NCBI GenBank assembly: GCA_011947345.1
Contig: JAAVTG010000208.1
Location: forward strand, 1-64,000
DNA from: Phytophthora quininea
Lineage: Eukaryota > Oomycota > Peronosporomycetes > Peronosporales > Peronosporaceae
Direction: 5' to 3'
Length of the DNA stretch: 64,000 nucleotides
Shown: positions 35,481 through 45,855 of the stretch, piece by piece
How positions within the stretch are numbered: position 1 is the stretch's first letter
How the letters are laid out: every line of letters starts with the position of its first letter
Notes under the pieces: model-generated
What the model saw: the letters and a program-made list of their open reading frames with translations, nothing else
Database searches by the model: none
Told to the model about the DNA's origin: nothing
Position numbers and translations under genes: made by a program

Positions 35481-37860
35481 ATGGCACGAGGACGCAGCAA
35501 GAGGGCTCGGCGTGTATGGTCAGCATGTGGCTATGTGATGGCAGCAACACTAATACCATATTCTTGTTAGCAAAACTTAAGCGAGAGCGGCTCAGAGTTT
35601 GAGCCGGAGAGTAACGAAGAGGACAGCACGGATGAGGAGCACCCTCCAAAGATTCATGCAATAGAAGTGCCAGCGATACCAGAAGCGAAGCTCCTAGTGA
35701 AGCCAAACGCGCAGTGAAACCTCGTCGCGCCATCGCAAGTGGCAGAGGAAAGTTCCAAAACGACGGAAGGTGCAACGCAGAATCATTTGTGCAAAGAGAT
35801 GAGAAGGACTGTATTCAAGGACTGGGGAGAGTTTCAAAGTGAATTTGACGTGTACTGTGAAGCAACACATCAGGCGGTCAGGTACGGTAGCCAATACTTT
35901 CCGTATTATGGCTTTTGCTAGCATCCTAATAGTGTTGCTGTTGATTTCACAGGAAGCGAAGTAGCATTAGCGCCTCCAGTCGAAACAACGTTGGAAAACG
36001 GCCGTGGAATTATCCAACTGAGCCACCCGAGTGGAATCTCTACCAAATCATCTTTGTATGCACTCACGGGTGGGCTTCGCGGAGCCGAGGTGATCTTTCA
36101 GCCACGTCGATGTATAGAACAAACAAACAAATAATTATGTATTTTCTTTATCAATACAGGTAAAGGAATGAGACCCAAACTGCATTTCCGTGGATGTGGC
36201 TGCAAGGCGCAAGTGGTTGTTACTATTAAACGTATCAAGATTACGGCGGATCAGTTTGGATTCGCTGTACACGTTACCCAGCAGCACACAGAACACACGC
36301 ATCCTGTCAACAAGGATATTTGGAAGGCGTACTCCAAGAACCGACGGGTTGACGATCCAGAAATTGTGAACATGATTCGCAACTTTGTTGCTATGGAGTC
36401 CAAGTTTGGAAAGATTTGTGGTGAAGCGCTTTCCCGGATATGGGGGATATGGGAGCCCAGCATGCCGGATCCGGACTCAGATCCCCGGATCAGACATGGA
36501 TACACCGCGGGAGCAGTGGATCCAAGCGTAGGGGTCCGGATCTGCAACGCAGTATGCTGGATCCGGACTCAGATCCCCGGATCAGACATGGATACATCGC
36601 GGAAACACTGCGTCCAGACGTGGGCAGCCCGGATCTGCAACCAAGGCCGTTCCAGGCGTGGATCTGGCACACCAGAGGATACAACATCCAGCGGCAGGTA
36701 TAGAAATGGTGCAGATGATAGGTTTGGGGATGGGATCTCCAATGGATCCACTCATAATTTGCTTAATACAGAGTCGAATTTGCCTTGTACACCACAAGTG
36801 CCCTTCCTAGCGCCTAAGACTACGGGATCTACATTGGCCCAGTCCAGCTACGTCGGGATCACCGCGGATCAAGCAGTGCTCGGGTGATCTGGATAGTATA
36901 TTGGCCAGATCCACTCGCAGCCTGGATCCACTAGTACCAAGTGCGGATCCGAAGTCTACTGGAGTTACTACTTGGCCAGGACGACTGATCGACCCTGAAC
37001 CCCCAAGATCACGCTATTGGAAGCGTCAGGTAAGGAAAAGGAAGACTACACACCTCTCAAGGCAACCCCACCTGGATCCAAGATACAGGCCCCAGATCCA
37101 AGTAGATCCAAGCGATTACTGGTCTGGCAAATATTCAAGGACGCAGAGTGAAGATTCCCGTGCTGCTCCTGACCTCCCACGTCCCGCCAAGACGTTCGAT
37201 CTTGACAGATCAAGCATCCTCGAAGCACCTGAAGAGCAGATCCAGCCCGCCGACGGGTACACAAGGTGAGCACACTTCAGAATCCCCACGGATATCGGAG
37301 TACCCGCTCCGTTAGTCGGTGTCTGGGCGCAGTGGAAGCGGATTTTGATAAATCCCGCTATACCACAGATTCATCGCTTTGTGCTGGATAACTGGTAGGC
37401 TAAATGTTATGAGTATGTGGTCGTATGTGGAAGTATGTGTAGATAGAGAGGTCTCTTCACGAGATGTCCGCAACATGATTCGGAGAATTCTGAGCGAAGT
37501 GAAGGTAGAGAACGTGGAGGAACGCGTTCGCTTTCTTCTTGATGATTTCAAGGCAGCAGACCCGGGAAATGCTGCTCAACGGTGTGTCAACGACGAAGGC
37601 ATTGCAACTTGGTTGACATTTCAAACAGTGGGCATGCGTAAATTGTTTTCTCTCTTTCCTGAGGTAGTTCTTGTCGACTCTACCTACAAGACCAATGACT
37701 TGCGCTACAAACTCTTCTCTTTTACGGTTATGGACGCATTCGGCAAAGGCCAATTTGTCCAGCACGCGCTTGTTGACCAAGAAACAAACGAGAATATGGA
37801 AAATGCTGTTGGTGCATTTCAGACGAACAACGACGAGTGGAAACTAGTGGAAGTCATCTT
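35481..37860 (+). pseudogene. MULE transposase (FAR1/FLYWCH-like N-terminus), broken
   Basis: Exon 1 starts MARGRSKRARR and joins QNLSESGSEFEPESNEEDST across a 57-bp intron (35514-35570). An in-frame TGA sits at about 35718. The DNA-binding part is readable as FKDWGEFQSEFDVYCEATHQ, then CTHGWASRSRGD, then FRGCGCKAQVVVTIKRIKIT with HTHPVNKDIW. After the insertion, RDVRNMIRRIL leads to the catalytic core FPEVVLVDSTYKTNDLRYKL, whose DSTYKTN carries the first catalytic Asp, followed by GAFQTNNDEWKLVEVILV. Past 37920, CHFHVLKWFKQIK matches the second MULE block. The element is inactive as read. Confidence 0.65.
36425..37440. repeat. GATCC-rich insertion inside the MULE transposase
   Basis: The transposase frame leaves family-like sequence after SKFGKI (about 36418) and resumes at VDREVSSRDVRNM (about 37440). 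In between, GGATCC, AGATCC and related words recur many times. A unit reading ctggatccggactcagatcc, followed by ccggatcagacatggataca, occurs at about 36468 and again about 90 bp later. Boundaries are approximate, and no target duplication was identified. Confidence 0.5.
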
Positions 37861-38381
37861 GGTATGGTGAAGTATATAAAATATTCGAGTTTATTTGCTA
37901 CTAATACAAATTAGTTTATGTGTGTTTGTTCAGGTTGATAAAGACATTTAAGAAGTCTGTGTACTAGAGGAGATATTTTCGAATGCTCGTATCTTGCTTT
38001 GTCACTTCCACGTCCTTAAATGGTTTAAACAAATTAAAGGTGCGTTCTCAACTAAGCTTTATACGGACAACGCATACTTATATGTACTGCACGTTAGGTG
38101 ACGCTCGATTTCAATTGAGTCACAAACATCAACATAGCATGCTGCTATGCATACAACAAATGGTGTATGCAAAAACAGAAAGTGCTTATGAAGAAGTGAG
38201 AGAAGAACTTTTCGACATGCTCAACAAGATTTGGGAGCAACAAACCGATGGGTCTACACTCCGAGAATCTAGAATTCAGCTCGGTTTATCCGATGTTTTG
38301 AACAAACCGGACAACAGCAGTGAAAATGGAGCTACAAGAGTTGAAGTTGCAGTATGTACTAACCCATAACGTGTTTAACTT

Positions 38382-38965
38382 ATGCTCAAGTCCTGCTTTT
38401 TCGATGAGTTGCTGATGTTTTGGTCCGATGAATGGTTGAACGACATGTGCATCAGGATGGCTGTGGATGCCATGTCGAAAGGGAGGACTGACATTGAGTA
38501 TGTCGATAGCGGCATGCTGAATCACATACAGCCGGACGAAATCCATCTCCACACATCTTTATGTGACGCATTTGACCGCGACTCAGGAGTGATTCTCATG
38601 CCTGTCAGTATCGGTAACATGTATTGAAGTCTATTGATTGTGGACTTCCCCAAAAAGTGATCATCCAGCTGGATCCAAGGCAGAAGCGCCAACCCTATTC
38701 TGTTTTGAGCAATATATGTGAAAAATACGTTGCGCCTCTCCTGAGAGGCGACTTTGCCAAATTCGCTATTATCAAGGAGAGGAATGTCCGTCAAGATGAC
38801 GGCCGCAATTGAGGGGTAATTGTGATCCATTACGTGGAAAGTTATATTAACGGGCGTGTCGCGACGTCTTCCACAGATTTTCTGCTCCAGAGCATTCGCG
38901 TATTCTATTTCATTGAGGTATTGCGGAAGATTTACCCAGAGAAGAACTTATGGTTGTTCGGTTAA
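38382..38965 (+). pseudogene. Ulp1-like (C48) cysteine protease domain, inactivated
   Basis: The opening FWSDEWLNDMCIRMAVDAMS is the WLND block of Ulp1/SENP proteases. The block that normally carries catalytic His-Trp reads IGNMY followed by TGA (38625-38627), so His became Tyr and Trp a stop. LLIVDFPKK keeps the Asp. The block that should read QxDGxxCG reads RQDDGRN, TGA (38810-38812), GVIV, so the catalytic Cys codon is a stop. A frame change falls at the CCCCAAAAA run near 38650. The triad is lost at two of three sites, so this is a dead SUMO-protease-like domain. It follows the MULE transposase by about 0.5 kb on the same strand and probably belongs to it. Confidence 0.65.
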
Positions 38966-39549
38966 TGGTTTTGAAAATATACATCTTTTGCACGTAATGT
39001 TACCAGAGTCGCCGATTTCTCAAAGTGCATCGGATCCAGGCAGCTATAGCTGCTATCTCCAGCACTTGTATCACCATTTTTGCCTTTTTTAATATTGGTT
39101 GTTGCAGCTCGTACAAGCTGTACGATGTTTCTGGCACATATTACGACCGCTACTGGTTTCGGTCGCACAGATTACGACCGCAACAAAATTCCGTCGTATG
39201 CTCGGTTGAATTCGAAATCTGTGTCGTGTATACACTACTGTAGCTGCAACGTAGCTATGATGTTGGCATTATCTATAACATCTCTCCGCACCTCTAGCAC
39301 ACTAATATCAAGAAAACAAATTACCGCCCATTGGGAATCTATGTGTTTGTGCAAACGATATGTGGTCAATATGTAACCCTATTTTGTTTTTTGTAGCCAC
39401 ATACCGTCCACATATATGCACTCTTTATGAAATCCACATGTGGCAGCATATTCAGCCTTGAATCATCCAAATCAAGAGCCCTGATTTGTCCGAGTGGTCC
39501 GTCTGATTTGCCGGATGGATACAGCTGTACGCATCGAGATTGGCTCGTA
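38966..39549. other. Intergenic, non-coding remnant
   Basis: No open frame shows coding character. The sequence cattacgaccg or ttacgaccgc recurs twice near 39140-39180. The interval ends at the TA target site of the pogo-like element. Confidence 0.3.
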
Positions 39550-41213
39550 CACCGACGGACAGAATGCAACAGCCACTTTCCCGTCGGGTCAACAGCTGTC
39601 CAGTTATCATAGCCTTTTTATTTCAAGTAACGAATTAGTAAGAGTTTGGACAAAACTTAGAGGCAGCTGTATTTTGCGCTAAAACTCGGTTTTGAGTGCT
39701 TTGTTAGAAGCACTGGTGACAGTGTCAGCCTTGATGGATTCCCAAGCGGCAATTGCACGCTTTATTGTAGCTAGCCGTTTTTTCCTTAGCAGTTGTAGCT
39801 GTAGAGTTCTCGAATAGCCATTGCGCCTTGAGCTTCGCCTTTAATGGCCCCATGATACCGACGTCTAAGGGCTGGCACACGGATGTAGAATTATTTGGCA
39901 ACGGCTGGAGAACTGCCATAAGCTCCTCCGAGACAATCGCCTCGGATTCACCTGATACATGGCATTCTAAGTTATCCACGAGCAGCAAAGCAGAACGTGT
40001 GATATGCAACTTGAGAAAGGAGCGTTGGTAAAACTTCCACACCCGTGTGTCCATCCAGGCTTTAGTCTGTACAGTATAAACATGCCCTTAAAAATAAATT
40101 TAGCAAGCTGGTTTAAAAAAATAAAACACTGCGACTCACCTGGAGGGTATGTCGGTAGTTCCTTCTTTTCTATCGTTCCATTTTGCTCTCCACGCAATAT
40201 GAAAAGCAGTGGCAGTTTTATCCCATCAGCACGAATCGTACAAACCGCGGTCAGGCGAGCAGAATGTTTCTGCTGAGCAGTAATAGCTGATGACTGTCCC
40301 TTCTCGGCCAAAATCTTGCCTGGCGGTGCATCAAAGTAGATGCCAGTCTCATCACAGTTAAAGACTTCGCTAGTGGCGTAGCTGCTGTAATTAGCCTGGG
40401 AAAGCTTAGCAAATTCCTCATGCACTTCTAGTAAGTTCTCCTGTTTTTCCTATAAAAATGCCAAATAAATTCATTTAGTTACAATTTAGTATCATACCAT
40501 TTTCAATAGTTTTTACCTTCAAGCCATGCGGCGTGCGCTGCGTGAACCCGTGCCGATATGCAAAACGTTGCAGCAACTTCAAAAAGATTGATACGCGGTG
40601 AATTCATCCTTCTTTGCCTTTGCATACTCCTCCAACCAGTCAGAGTGCTCCTGACGTACGTTGGCCGCCATCATCGACACGGTGAGTGGTAAGGATTCAC
40701 GCCGTGTGTCCTTCATGTAGGTGACGAGTTCAACTCTAAACGGGATGATCTCAGGACGGCCAGGCGCTCTTGAGAGTGTCTTCTCACTGCCTCGAAAGGC
40801 AAAATGTCGTCCTCGTTTTTCCGCCACGAAACTAGCGTCCTCCGAGGATTTTTTGAGGCCTGACTGCCTGGCGCTGATTGAGACCTTCGGTGGCTAGGAG
40901 TGCGTGGCGCTCCTGCTTCAAGCTGTAGTGCATCCTCCGCTGTTTTGGCCGATAGAAAACCTCGCCGAGGAGTGCCGCAATGGCGATCTCCTCTGGCTGC
41001 TGCAGCGCTCTATCGGGTGGTGGAGGCTCCGCGGGGGCTCGGACGCTGCCTCCATTTTGCCAAGTGAATGACTCAGAATAACAACTGTGATTTAGCGTTG
41101 CGACGCAACACTTTGAGTAGTTTGATTGGTTAAAAAGATGATCGCAAGGTCCATATCGCTTTTTGCCCGTTTTTCCTCGAGTTTTGCTGGCTGTCGCATT
41201 CTGTCCGTCGGTG
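39550..41213 (-). mobile_element. pogo-like (Tc1/mariner superfamily) transposon with TIRs and TA duplication
   Basis: The element starts CACCGACGGACAGAATGC at 39550 and ends with the inverse at 41213. The TIRs are about 26 bp with one visible mismatch. TA dinucleotides flank both ends (39548-39549 and 41214-41215), as expected for this superfamily. The length is 1664 bp. The transposase lies inside on the minus strand. Confidence 0.75.
39725..41055 (-). pseudogene. pogo/CENP-B-like DDE transposase
   Basis: The N-terminal helix-turn-helix region includes SWRKNEDDILPF and RAPGRPEIIPFRVELVTYMK. The DDE domain has D1 in VFNCDETGIYFDAPP, D2 in LLLVDNLECHVS and D3 in CQPLDVGIMGPLKAKLK, so all three acidic residues are present. 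Two introns fit: 40450-40516 (67 bp) and 40060-40139 (80 bp, joining TYPP to AWMDTRVWKFYQ). Frame breaks remain at the five-base A-run 40581-40585 (plus strand) and in the N-terminal 80 codons. With those allowed for, the protein reads continuously to the stop at 39725, so this may be a recently active copy. The start at 41055 is tentative. Confidence 0.65.
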
Positions 41214-41737
41214 TACAAACTCCGTATAAAGTCTGGGGAAGCCATTTCCACGTACTGACACATGCACTGATAAAGAATATTTGTTGCACCCGTCTAACGA
41301 AGACCCTTGAAAGAAGCGGGTAGTGGGCTGCAGCAACGACGCCCGTAGTGTCAGCAGCTCCTGCTGCCAGATTGCTCAAGCGCGGACGAGGCGAAGAACA
41401 TGTTAACGAGCGCAATAACACTCTGCAACGCGGTAAGAGACCCTCTTGAGCCATGATTTATTTATTATATTGACGAGCATGCACCTGCCATATTTTTCTT
41501 TTTTATTGGTTGCATTAGTATTTACTTCTTGCTGATACCTGTAGATGAACAAGCTCAGTATGCAGGAAGATATGCAGTCTGCTGCACGTGAATGCGGACT
41601 ACACGCACACAATCGTGCTCTTTAGGGGCGTGGTAGATTAAGTGCTGGTGCTATATGTTAATGCCCACTGAAATAACGCTAATAAAATTATGAACAGTTT
41701 TAAGATATTGACAAAGCCGGAATCGCGGTGAATTCTA

Positions 41738-43140
41738 TTCGCACTGTCAATGCAACAATTGCGACAACGATTTAAATACTCTCTAGACAGGTCCCAGTGC
41801 ACTTCAATACAGATGATCATTAATGGAGAGGGGTCAGGAAAAAGCTTGTCGATTCGTCATATTGTCAAAGATATGCATAATGTTTTTGGTGATCACAATG
41901 CAAGTAGAACAATATCTAAACGAGTTCTTTTGCTGCCACATCACGGCACAGCTACATTAATATCACGGGTACAACGATTTGCTCTGCCTTTCGTTTCCAT
42001 CGTTTGCGAAATCGGCATTTTCAGTTCCCTATAAGCCTTTGATAGACACCAAATCGGGACCGGCCAAGCTGAAAAAATGCAGGAACAATATAAGGACGTG
42101 CACCTAGTTGTCATTGACGAATTTAGTACGGGAATGCTATACTGGACTGATAGCGGAAAGCGAGAGATATGGCCAAACCACTCATACGAGCTTTTTGATG
42201 GTCGGTTTTTCTTCTTTTTTCTTCTGGCGACCGTGCTCAATTAAACCCTGTAGTACTGAGCTCGTTAACGACACTGTTAACAAAAATAATAAATCCTGTT
42301 CAATGAAGAGGAAAGGAAATTTGGAACGGCATCGACACCGTTTGCATGCTCACTAGTCAAAATCGAGGTAAAAATGATCCTGTATGGTACAGTGTTCTCC
42401 CTCGTCTACGTCAAAAGACACCCATACAAGCTGATATTGATTTTTTCTACTGCAAGTAGGCGAACCAGAATGGATGAACAAGGTCAAACACATAGCAAAT
42501 AAAACATTGTTGGCCGACGCGCAAAACGCAAATCCAGATCATGACAGAGTAGTTCAAAGTACAGTTCCTGTTGGAATATCACGCTTTACCGATAAACGCT
42601 TTTGCTGAACGAAGTGTTGCGAAGTGATATGCACAGCCGCTGTGCAGAACGTTGATTTTGCTCATATTGCTGCTTCAACATCCGAATTCTATTAGAGTTG
42701 GGCGTTGGAGCTCGAGTGGCACTTACATTTAACATAGCTCAACCTGCTGGTTTGTGCAATGGCACAAATGCTGTAGTGTACGACTTCATTTTCGTGCCTG
42801 GTAGTGACACGCCTAGTTCTACTGAAAATTACTGACCCGTACATTGGCTCCTCGTTACTTTGTGGTGTCGCAAACATTGTTCCTATCATGCCAAAAAAAT
42901 ATGTTGGGGGAAAGTATCTAGTGATATTCGCGTAATTCCACTCCGGGTTGTCTATGCGACGACAGTCCCCAAAGTACAGGGTCTTACTTGCACAAACGTT
43001 GTTTCACTCAAATTCAATTCAAACATATATATTGTCTACGCCGCTCTTTCATGGATACGGCACAGGAATACGTTGCTAATTACCGGCCCTTGTCACTCAA
43101 AAAGCTCACAGTTACTCCGAAGCAAGTAGCAGTTTTCCAG
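41738..43140 (+). pseudogene. PIF1-type helicase remnant, probably from a Helitron
   Basis: Helicase blocks appear in order on one strand but in different frames. Walker A NGEGSGKS is near 41826, and Walker B VVIDEFS near 42108. A central LTSQNRGKNDPVWYSVLPRL follows at about 42350. The C-terminal block has VYATTVPKVQGLTCTNVVSL and ALSWIRHRNTLLITG near 42950-43100. This is the layout of the PIF1-like C-terminal helicase of Helitrons. No Rep/HUH domain or Helitron end was found, so it is a fragment. Many stops and frame changes, spread over the whole length, indicate true decay. Confidence 0.6.
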
Positions 43141-43473
43141 CACGAAGACCAACGCATCTTCCAAGCGTCGTCAGGGTGGTGGGCGACGGAGGCATCTTAA
43201 CAAAGTTAGCGCTCAATTCAATGCAAGTGCGTGGCAAGTGTTGATATTCGTCGACTCAATACACAGCGATCGCAGAGCCTTGCCAGTCACGCTGTGCGAT
43301 TTCGCGACCTGGTAGCCCATCGATGGACAGGACTTGGAGCTGACCTTGGCATCTGATCACGTGGTGAACTCAGCGACCGGCATCGCCACGCTGATCGCTT
43401 CGCTCACGGCACCGTCTTCGGCGTACGAAGGCAGCAATTCACCTTGGCTGTCTCGAGTGTAGACGGAGAGCCA

Positions 43474-43735
43474 GCGACTTGACCGTGACGGCGCGTGTCG
43501 TCACAGCACCGACGTCGCCAAATGGACCTTCGCCGACGTCCGCAGCGATTTCCAGGACATACGGGATTTTTGTCCTGGGTGGAAAGAGTGTCCAGCTTCG
43601 AGTGCCGCATCGGCAAGCTCACGTCGAAGACCCAGGACAAAATCCCATCTGTCCTGGAAATCGCTGCGGACGTCAGCGAAGGTCTGTTTGGCGACGTCGG
43701 TGCTGTGACGACACGCGCCGTCACGGTCAAGTCGC
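43474..43735. repeat. Foldback: inverted repeat with 105/104-bp arms
   Basis: Arms 43474-43578 and 43632-43735 are inverse complements with a few mismatches and small gaps, around a 53-bp loop. Both arms encode the same peptide when read toward the loop (SRLDRDGACRHSTDVAK, then FADVRSDFQD), so a coding piece was duplicated in inverted orientation. Confidence 0.75.
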
Positions 43736-44232
43736 GAAGCCGAAAGCGAGTCGGGAGGAGATGGAGCTGCAGCACAACGAGCTCGGGCAGTTGCGGCAGC
43801 AAGTGCTGAACCTTCAACGGCAGCTTCAGCAGCAGCTCCAGCAGCACCGGTCACAGCCGACTTGAGCGGGTCGTCATCAACCAGAACACGTTGTTTTGGT
43901 ACTTGCTCCCAACGGAAATCCCGTTCGGCTGGTGAATGCGCTGGCAGCAAGATCTGCGCCAGACGGAGCAGCTCCATCGCCAACCCGAAGCCCCAAACCA
44001 CCTACTCGTCCTCTGTTTGGTGGGAACTGAACACGCAGCCGAGTTTGTGGGGATACGGGCCCCTGACGAACGGCACCTTTTTCAAGAAGCGCACACACTC
44101 GTACGTTGGGAGTCCAAGGTGTTCCATGCCACCATCCCTCAGCGTTTGAAAGGAGCGGTGACGCCACTCCGGCACGTCGTGATCTTGCCATGTTACTTGT
44201 GCTTGGAAGTGGACGGGATGCTGTGTGTTTTG
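43736..44232 (-). other. Uncharacterised open frames, probably mobile-element derived
   Basis: A minus-strand frame from 44001 (MVWGFGLAMELLRLAQILLP) enters the foldback and is rich in Ala. Plus-strand frames here are equally long. I cannot tell which is real. Position between the helicase remnant and the Crypton suggests transposon origin. Confidence 0.3.
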
Positions 44233-45082
44233 TCATTGCTGAGGACTTGGGAGCCGTGGACTTGGAAGCCGTGAATTTGACGGAGAAGAATAGTCAGGAG
44301 ATAACGAGGCTTGCGTTTCGCTAATATATGTTTGCGTTGATGGAGTTGGGTCTGGAGTATTTGAGACTTGGCGGGTAGCGTTGGGGACTGGAGGAACTGC
44401 TTGGGTAGGAGCAGTGCCGATGGTCGAAGTACGAGCTGCACGGTAAGCACGTTGACTTGCCAACCGTTCTTTGAATGTCTGCCGGATTGAAGCTGACGCT
44501 GCTGGTGACGGTGGAGATGACGGTCGATGCGTCGGTGATGCTGGCGCCGTCGAACGAAGCCGCGTCCCCATCGCCTTGTATGCGTCGCGGAACTTTTCCA
44601 TGTTGGCAACTTCTCGATCAAACATTTTCTTGGTGGCGTCTCGCTGGCACACGAGGGCAGCAGCGTCAGCTTCGAGCGCTTCGGCCCTACGTGCCCCGCA
44701 GATCGGGCACGGCGAAGCCTGGCATCGCCGCCAGGTTCATGAGCTACGCCCGGAAGACGGGGACGCCATCGATGATCTCAGGCTCGGACCATTCGATTGA
44801 TTACAATCGAGCCGCAACGATCTGGGCGATCGACGGCGCCCTGGTCGACGAGACGGCGGCGGCGGAGGATGAAGACGTGCTTGGTGGTGGGGAGGGAGGT
44901 GGGGAGATTGACGGTGCGGGGGTGCGAAGTTTGACAATGAAGCTGCCGTCGCTGTCGTAGCGCACTGGTCCGTCGAGCCCCCTCAGCTCCCTCGAGATAT
45001 CACTGCAGCGCATCCTGCCTTGAGTCATCGCTGCGAAGAGCAGTGGCGCGTGGTACGCACGGGGAGAGCGCCGCGCCATCAA
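44233..45082 (-). CDS. Hypothetical protein with CPICG motif and Ser/Pro-rich tail
   Basis: The most protein-like reading joins frames on the minus strand. The N-terminal part starts MMARRSPRAYHAPLLFAAMT at 45082, with GLDGPVRYDSDGSFIVKL. A helical part has PCPICGARRAEALEADAAAL followed by DREVANMEKFRDAYKAMGTR. A long Ser/Thr/Pro-rich tail ends at 44233. A stop and at least one frame change lie near 44800. The CPICG motif with a later Cys could be a zinc knuckle as in gag-like proteins. I do not recognise the family, and the plus strand shows competing frames, so this call is weak. Confidence 0.3.
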
Positions 45083-45855
45083 ACAGCTCCATCGTGTCCT
45101 TATTGTGGTGGTCTTCTACATACGTAAACCTCGCGCGTACGACATGTAACCCCTGCGCGATCCTGATTTAAACACCATACCGTAAAATTTCCAACCGTCT
45201 GACCCGGGATTCCGACCGATACCGGTATTTCCAAAGAGCCCGCGGGACGTCCCGTGAGTGCGGGTACCCGTGGGTGCGGGTTGGATATTTGTTTATATTT
45301 TACTATACAGAAATCCCGGGCCTCTCAGGCCATTTCGCCACAACAGACTCTCGAACGAGAAGCAGCGCCGAAGAAGAAGGCCAGGGACGCCGGAGAACCA
45401 AGGCGTCCATGGACTTCGAAGGACCCGTGCACGCGGTGAGCACTTCCTCAAGACCCACCGCCAACGGACCGCGCACTTGCCACTCCCTCAAGACCCCCTG
45501 TGAAGTTCAATTACCCGACAGGGCGGGCGTCATGCTGTCAGTGGCAGTACTGCACGTTGTGAGGAGGCGCCAGCAGATCCAGTGGTATCAACGGACTGTG
45601 GGGGTAAATGAACCAAGAAACTGGATTCAGTGGTGATGGAGCTGACACTTGCGTTGCAGGAGTTGACCGTGAAGCAGTCGTAAAAGTGGTGAGGATGTGG
45701 TCGTGCAGTGTTGATGCTATCATTATAATGTGTATTATGGGAAATAATCCGTGGCGATCCTTCCGGAAAATGTGAGCAGCATTTGCTGCGGGCTGGTTCA
45801 ACTCCGGTCATCGTCTGTGCTGAGTATGTCGCTATGAATGTTGATGATGTACAAA
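45083..45855. other. Intergenic region
   Basis: No supported gene is present. Short GC-rich near-repeats (gtgcgggtacccgtgggtgcg) occur near 45260. Frames at 45254-45636 show no domain. Confidence 0.3.

Larger units (their letters stand above)
35481..38965 (+). mobile_element. Decayed MULE-type DNA transposon with an Ulp1-like protease module
   Basis: A MULE transposase gene and an Ulp1-like protease lie in tandem on one strand, broken by stops, frameshifts and a GATCC-rich insertion of about 1 kb. I did not find terminal inverted repeats, so the outer ends are set by coding remnants only. Coupling of MULE transposase to an Ulp1-like domain is known from plant Kaonashi-type MULEs. Its presence here is read from the sequence. 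Confidence 0.6.

Noticed and set aside
36425..37440. Retroviral-like gag in the GATCC-rich block
   Set aside because: The long open frames come from the repeated GATCC words. No nucleocapsid zinc knuckle or adjoining protease or polymerase was found.
45083..45855. Protein-coding genes in the overlapping frames near 45254-45636
   Set aside because: Three overlapping frames of similar length share the same GC-rich DNA with no domain in any.
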